From: an uncultured Christensenella sp.
Lineage (GTDB): Bacteria > Bacillota > Clostridia > Christensenellales > Borkfalkiaceae
Direction: 5' to 3'
Assembly: GCA_910585705.1 (NCBI GenBank)
Contig: CAJUER010000001.1
Location: 493,374-557,373, forward strand
DNA length: 64,000 nt
In this document: one piece after another, positions 59,577-64,000 of the stretch
Numbering within the stretch: position 1 is the first letter of the stretch
Layout: every line of letters begins with the position of its first letter
Position numbers and translations under genes: made by a program
Notes under the pieces: generated by a model
Databases searched by the model: none
Seen by the model: only the letters and a program-made list of their open reading frames with translations
Told to the model about the DNA's origin: nothing

Positions 59577-60080
59577 TCATTTAATTAACGAATACATCTT
59601 CATATCGCAGATCTTTCCGCATTTAACCGCGTTGCTGCGCAAAGTTCCTTCGCACTGAAACCCCGCTTTTTCCAAAACTCTGCACGAAGCTATATTTTTT
59701 GAAAACGGTTCGGCAAAAATCCTCAAAATATCGCTGTTTTGGAATACATAATCGCATATCTTATTCACTGCCTGCGTCGCAATACCTTTACCCCAGTACT
59801 CCTCAGCAATGTAATAGCCCAACTCCGCAGTACGGCGGTGAATATTTTGCTGTCTGAAAATGCCTATACTGCCTATTACCTTTCCGTCGCACTCGATTGC
59901 AAAAGCAAACACTTCGTTTTTATCCGCCGACAACATGGCATTTATAAAATCTATCGCATCCTTTTCATAATAAGGATACGGCAAACCGTCACGGAGATTA
60001 TTTTGTACGTTTAAATTAGATATAGCTTGCGCCAAAGATAACGCGTCTGACAATTTCCACTCTCTTAATAAAACGTTCAT
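59577..60080 (-). CDS. GNAT N-acetyltransferase (RimJ/RimL-like)
   Basis: 167 residues. Acetyl-CoA loop in YWGKGIATQAVNKI near residue 95, the GYYIAEEYWGKG strand before it, and a typical FSKNIASCRVLEKAGFQCEGTLR end. This subfamily acetylates protein N-termini, antibiotics or small amines; nothing here shows which. An AGGA site lies about ten bases before the ATG. Monocistronic, followed by a terminator. Confidence 0.9.
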   Translation of the reverse strand: MNVLLREWKLSDALSLAQAISNLNVQNNLRDGLPYPYYEKDAIDFINAMLSADKNEVFAFAIECDGKVIGSIGIFRQQNIHRRTAELGYYIAEEYWGKGIATQAVNKICDYVFQNSDILRIFAEPFSKNIASCRVLEKAGFQCEGTLRSNAVKCGKICDMKMYSLIK

Positions 60081-60251
60081 TACAGCAATTTCCTAAAATA
60101 TTTTTTATAAATATAAAACATATGTAATTTCAATAATTTACCGCTTAATTCAAACAGTAATTTATATTATTTCAGTAATATTTTAAATTATTTTATTTAA
60201 AACATAAAAAATAAAAGACGCAAATTGATAGCGTTCAACTTACGTCTTTTA

Positions 60252-60340
60252 TGGCGCAGAGAAGAGGATTTGAACCTCCGGTACCTTTTGGGTACACACG
60301 ATTTCCAATCGTGCGCCTTAAACCGCTCAGCCATCTCTGC
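60252..60340 (-). tRNA. tRNA-Ser (anticodon GGA)
   Basis: 89-base class II tRNA with encoded CCA. Acceptor GCAGAGA pairs with TCTCTGC; anticodon stem CACGA/TCGTG with loop TTGGAAA, anticodon GGA; long variable arm GTACCCAAAAGGTAC; T loop TTCAAAT. Confidence 0.96.
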
Positions 60341-60372
60341 ATATTGCCGCTCAGCGTCCGCCGAACAATATT

Positions 60373-60401
60373 ATAATATATAATTTGCGCAAAAAAATCA
60401 A
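60373..60401 (-). promoter_or_regulatory. Sigma-A promoter for tRNA-Ser
   Basis: Minus strand TTGATT (60401-60396), 17-bp spacer, TATTAT (60378-60373). Confidence 0.65.
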
Positions 60402-60454
60402 GCGTTTTTCCGCTCATTAAATAAAAGGCAAAAAAATTTTTTATACAAAGCAAA

Positions 60455-60496
60455 TAAAAAAGGCGTGACGTTTTTATAACACTTCACGCCTTTTTA
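60455..60496 (-). terminator. Terminator after the surface protein gene
   Basis: Arms aggcgtga (60461-60468) and tcacgcct (60484-60491) extended by A/T pairs; the minus strand continues with a T run. Confidence 0.8.
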
Positions 60497-60506
60497 TTTT
60501 TTTAAT

Positions 60507-63500
60507 TTACGGCCTGTCCGCTTCCGAAATACCATCCGCAGATTTAACGCCTTTTCTTTTATGCCGCGTAATCCATAAGCAGAGTACTACACCAAGAAAT
60601 ATCGATATTATAAGCACAAGCGAAAGGCTTACGCAAGTCAATGCAAACAAAATTACGTTTTCACCGATAAGTTTATCTACCGACTCGCGCAACGATGTAT
60701 TTGTTTCCGGTGCGTTGAAGCTGAATGCTTCCGAGAAAACGTGAACGCTGTCTATTGCAACCTCGAAATTATCCGTATTTATAAGTTCTGCGCATACAAA
60801 ATAGATTTTACCTTCGAGTACCTCGTCGTATGAAATTTCGTTTATGCAATCGGCGTCGCTGAAATATCTGTATATAACTATGTTTTCGAAATTTCCTTTA
60901 TAGCTGTCACTGCGCAGTATTGGCATTTTTCCCTCTGCTCTTTCCGCCACGATAACGGCGCGCGATATTTCCCATTGCACATTTATTTCGCTTTTACTGC
61001 CAATTGATTTAGCCGCAGACCATATATAGTGGGCGCTGTCTTTCAAAGAGAACTTCGCAGTATAACGTCCCGCATCCCTTCCCGCTTGCATACCTTCTTT
61101 TACAAATTGCATTAGACTTGCGTCGTATCCTTCAAAGTCGCTCTCGGAAGGCAAAATGCGGTTGCCCGAATAATAAACTTTGCCGCTAAATACGGGCGCT
61201 TGTACAACGCGTTTTGTTATACTGAATTTTAAATCTACCGAGCTGTTAAAATCCTCGAAAAACATCAGTTCGGATTTGAATTTAAGTGTTACGCAATAAT
61301 CGCCTATTTCCGTTTGCACGAAATAGCTTTTGTCTACAACCTGCCCGTTCGCAAAAAATTCCACAAGCTCGAAATAAGCTTCAATTCCGCTAGGAGTAAA
61401 GTCTACCCCGCCAACTTCATACTGTTTTATAGCTTCCACTTCCGGCAAAGCAAAACACTTTTCTGCGATAACGAAAGTTACCGTTATATCGTCTAACTCA
61501 TTATAATTTAAATTGTTGTTAATGAACCTTACGATAATTTCATAAACGCCTGCATCAACCGCACCTTCAAAGTGTTTGCCGTTTAGATAACACTCGGGCA
61601 TAACGCTATCGGGAATATCACTGAAAGATATATTGTGCATCTGCCCGTCAGACACCGCCTTTAAGTTATGTATCTTCCAATTGGTCGTGTCGTAAGCTTT
61701 TTTTATAACCGTAACGTTAAACTTTTTCTCTATGCTGCCGCAACTTAAAATAACGGAGGTCGTACCGACAGTAAAACTTTCACCTGTTTCAAATCTTAAC
61801 TCATAATCCGCAGTTGAAAGCGGCTTCCTCTCGGTTCCGTCGTTCCAGTCCGCATAGACTTTTAAGGCATATTCTCCCGATTCGTTCTTCAACTGTTTCA
61901 AAGTATCGATAGGCGTATCGAAATACACGGCAGCGCTTTCCTGCGCAAAAGTGTATTCTACGTTTACGATTTCCGCCTTTAAAACTTTTATTGACAACCG
62001 ACATTCGAAAGTTCTATCTTCGATTGTGGTTTTCACGTTAAGAACGTTTTCGCCTACGCACAACTTGCCGTCTTTAACGGATAAAACATATTCCGTAGTT
62101 TCCTGTTCTTTGCCGCTGTCATAGACAATGTTTACCTCAATCTTTTTGCGCAGTTCTTCGATACCGAGCGTCGAATAAATTTCTTCGTCCGCATTTCTCA
62201 AATTTGCCGTAATAGATACGACTGTTGCTTCACGATATTCGAGTAAAATAACGCCTTTTTTACTTTCATAATTTTTTGAATCCGTCGGAATAAATTCCCA
62301 ATCGTACTCGTGGGCGCCCGCTTTCGGAACCTGCGTTCCCCACTCCAAAACGCCGTCCGTATCACCTTCCGCCAACATTACCACGCCGCTTTCTATTTTA
62401 TCGGTTACAAACGGCAACTCTTCCGCTTGATAAGGGTTTACAATAGGGATTGCCTTTGAGATTTCAAAATCAAAAATTACCTCATTTTCTCCGTTTGCAA
62501 AAACGTAATCAATTTTAGGCGTAACCTTCACCGAATATTTACCTGCGTCAATTTGCACGTTATTCTCGATATTCATTATGTCGGAATCATATCCGCATGG
62601 ATTGTATGTCTGCTGATTTCCGTTGTAAACGAAAGCAGTTTCATCTGCCGTAGGCAAAGCTATGCCCGCCGCTTCCTGTGCCTTCGTTAAATCAAGGTGT
62701 ATTGCAGGGCGAACTCCATGCGCCTCCGCCGTATTCGAAATTACGCCAAGCTCCGCCGCAACGCCGTCCTTATCAAGAAAATAAGCCGAACCCGCAACCG
62801 ACTGCGCTCCCGAACGAAGCCAACTGCTTTCAACGCCGCAACGCTGCTTATCGCTCAAATCCCATATCCCGTTTATGCCGCCCGCAAAGCCTGTCTCCGT
62901 CAGTGAAGGTAACCACAGATAATCGTTTTGCCAATCTGAATAATTGTCTTTTGGATTTTCACCCGTACCGCCGTAACCGTTATTGACGTATTTTTCACCG
63001 TCGCGAAGAGGCATATCCGATTCTTCTGTTCGGTAAAAATCATAATTATTTTCTTTCCAAGCAATTCCGTAAGCGTCGTTTGGCAACGCAAAATAGTATT
63101 CTGTATCGCCTATGCAGGTTTTCATACTTTGTCCGCATTCGCCCGCATAGCTTTCGACTTCCTGATACTTCACTTTGGAAGGCTTGACAAGATACCCCGT
63201 TAAGCTTCCGTTCACTTTCGGCATTGTGAATTTTGAATAAGGACTGTCTTTGTCCTGAACGCCCGTAACCGTTCCGCTTTGACGTTCAAGGTCATCCGAA
63301 TAATATTCGTTATAATCGCTGCCGGAATTAAGGGCAACCGAACGTATGAGACTTGCAGAATATATTTGGCAAGGCAAATTGTCGCGCTCGCCGTTTCCCG
63401 TTGCATACCAAGCAGAACCGCCTTCACCGCCAGAAAACGCACTTCGCACATTCAATTGAGTCTGCCATAAATCTACTATTATATGACCGTCGTTGCTCCT

Positions 63501-63941
63501 CGTGATATATGTTACACACCACCTAAGCCCGCCGAAAGTAACGTAAATATCTTTACCGCCGTTTTTACTTCTTATTACTTCCGAAGAAATACCGTTGGGT
63601 ATCGTAACTGTCTGGGCCGCGTCGTTCGCGGTAAATCCTTTTACAACGTGGTCATATAAATCGTCTTCGCCTTTCAAAGCCTGCTCGACTTCTTCTAACG
63701 TGCCTGTACCTTCCTCACCCAAAATTGCGTCATAGAGTTTTCCAAGACTGTTACCGTCGAAAATTTTATTTTCCGACGCTTCATCATAACCTTCAAGAGT
63801 AAGCTCGCCTATTTCAATTTTATTTGCTTCCGCCGTGCGTGCAGAAACAAACTTTGGAGTAAAGGGCAACATAAAAGCACAGCAAATTAAAGCCGTGCAC
63901 AAAAAAAGCATTATAAAATACAGCAGACCGAGCTTTTTCAT
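60507..63941 (-). CDS. Large cell-surface protein with Ig-like repeats and C-terminal membrane anchor
   Basis: 1144 residues. N-terminal signal peptide (about 1-34, ending SARTA). Residues about 120-430 include SSWLRSGAQSV and GVRPAIHLDL, a pattern I associate with DUF6273-like surface domains of Bacillota. Three later stretches have the MBG/Ig-like form with a D-A-G-x-Y turn (IDAGKYSV, VDAGVYEI, RDAGRYTA), interspersed with beta-rich segments. One membrane helix (about 1097-1125) and a basic tail RHKRKG end the protein; no LPxTG. Function unknown; adhesion or wall association is plausible. Its upstream region is cut by the poly-G run. Confidence 0.8.
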   Translation of the reverse strand: MKKLGLLYFIMLFLCTALICCAFMLPFTPKFVSARTAEANKIEIGELTLEGYDEASENKIFDGNSLGKLYDAILGEEGTGTLEEVEQALKGEDDLYDHVVKGFTANDAAQTVTIPNGISSEVIRSKNGGKDIYVTFGGLRWCVTYITRSNDGHIIVDLWQTQLNVRSAFSGGEGGSAWYATGNGERDNLPCQIYSASLIRSVALNSGSDYNEYYSDDLERQSGTVTGVQDKDSPYSKFTMPKVNGSLTGYLVKPSKVKYQEVESYAGECGQSMKTCIGDTEYYFALPNDAYGIAWKENNYDFYRTEESDMPLRDGEKYVNNGYGGTGENPKDNYSDWQNDYLWLPSLTETGFAGGINGIWDLSDKQRCGVESSWLRSGAQSVAGSAYFLDKDGVAAELGVISNTAEAHGVRPAIHLDLTKAQEAAGIALPTADETAFVYNGNQQTYNPCGYDSDIMNIENNVQIDAGKYSVKVTPKIDYVFANGENEVIFDFEISKAIPIVNPYQAEELPFVTDKIESGVVMLAEGDTDGVLEWGTQVPKAGAHEYDWEFIPTDSKNYESKKGVILLEYREATVVSITANLRNADEEIYSTLGIEELRKKIEVNIVYDSGKEQETTEYVLSVKDGKLCVGENVLNVKTTIEDRTFECRLSIKVLKAEIVNVEYTFAQESAAVYFDTPIDTLKQLKNESGEYALKVYADWNDGTERKPLSTADYELRFETGESFTVGTTSVILSCGSIEKKFNVTVIKKAYDTTNWKIHNLKAVSDGQMHNISFSDIPDSVMPECYLNGKHFEGAVDAGVYEIIVRFINNNLNYNELDDITVTFVIAEKCFALPEVEAIKQYEVGGVDFTPSGIEAYFELVEFFANGQVVDKSYFVQTEIGDYCVTLKFKSELMFFEDFNSSVDLKFSITKRVVQAPVFSGKVYYSGNRILPSESDFEGYDASLMQFVKEGMQAGRDAGRYTAKFSLKDSAHYIWSAAKSIGSKSEINVQWEISRAVIVAERAEGKMPILRSDSYKGNFENIVIYRYFSDADCINEISYDEVLEGKIYFVCAELINTDNFEVAIDSVHVFSEAFSFNAPETNTSLRESVDKLIGENVILFALTCVSLSLVLIISIFLGVVLCLWITRHKRKGVKSADGISEADRP

Positions 63942-63964
63942 CTGCCGTACGTTTATACTGTTAG

Positions 63965-64000
<36 letters not shown>

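Overview
The window reads as a chromosomal segment of a low-to-mid GC, Gram-positive-type anaerobe, most likely an uncultivated Clostridia-like Bacillota. Supporting this are the mraZ-rsmH-ftsL-ftsI-murE division/cell-wall cluster, RNase Y, a pgsA-cinA-recA block, a miaB-mutS-mutL-miaA block, PadR and AEC genes, near-consensus sigma-A promoters with 17-bp spacers, and a MurE carrying the meso-diaminopimelate DNPR motif. No prophage, insertion sequence or CRISPR array is visible. Almost everything is housekeeping and most genes are on the minus strand. The last 34 bases are pure G and look like a contig-end artefact.

Layout. 1-1.9 kb (minus): 5' part of purB, a cyclophilin and dCMP deaminase. 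2.0-4.0 kb (plus): groES-groEL. 4.1-12.1 kb (minus): one operon miaB-mutS-mutL-miaA-ynbB with ATGA overlaps. 12.1-14.4 kb (plus): a class A penicillin-binding protein. 14.4-22.1 kb (minus): a leader ORF of 51 codons, carA, a carB fused to a dapF-like domain, a cysteine desulfurase and thiI. 22.1-23.5 kb (minus): YgjP-type metallopeptidase and acyl-ACP thioesterase, divergent from a membrane-anchored PadR-like regulator (23.7-25.4 kb). 25.4-25.9 kb: intergenic region with two terminators and perhaps a gene remnant. 25.9-36.9 kb (minus): rny, then ftsK-rimO-pgsA-cinA-recA-nadE. 36.9-52.6 kb (minus): murC, ftsA-ftsZ, and the dcw cluster mraZ-rsmH-ftsL-ftsI-murE-mraY-murD-ftsW-murA-divIB preceded by murI. 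52.7-53.3 kb (plus): rpsT and tRNA-Arg(CCU). 53.3-60.1 kb (minus): tetR-ABC-permease operon, AEC transporter, glutamate dehydrogenase, amidohydrolase and GNAT acetyltransferase. 60.2-63.9 kb (minus): tRNA-Ser(GGA) and a large surface protein.

How the genes work together. MurI, MurA, MurC, MurD, MurE, MraY, FtsW, FtsI and the class A PBP cover most of peptidoglycan synthesis, while FtsZ, FtsA, DivIB, FtsL and FtsK cover division; murF and murG are not here. CarAB feeds pyrimidines and arginine. NifS and ThiI form a sulfur relay to tRNA. The CinA C-domain and NadE are both NAD-salvage activities and flank recA in one operon.

The most interesting signals are: (1) the CarB-DapF fusion, whose DapF-like domain has lost the first catalytic cysteine; (2) a carAB leader that looks like a UTP-sensing, translation-coupled attenuator; (3) a PadR winged-helix protein tethered to the membrane through a long acidic linker; (4) one palindrome present in both the PadR/thioesterase and AEC promoter regions; and (5) ftsI, which seems to need a non-AUG start and lies in frame with the ftsL stop codon.
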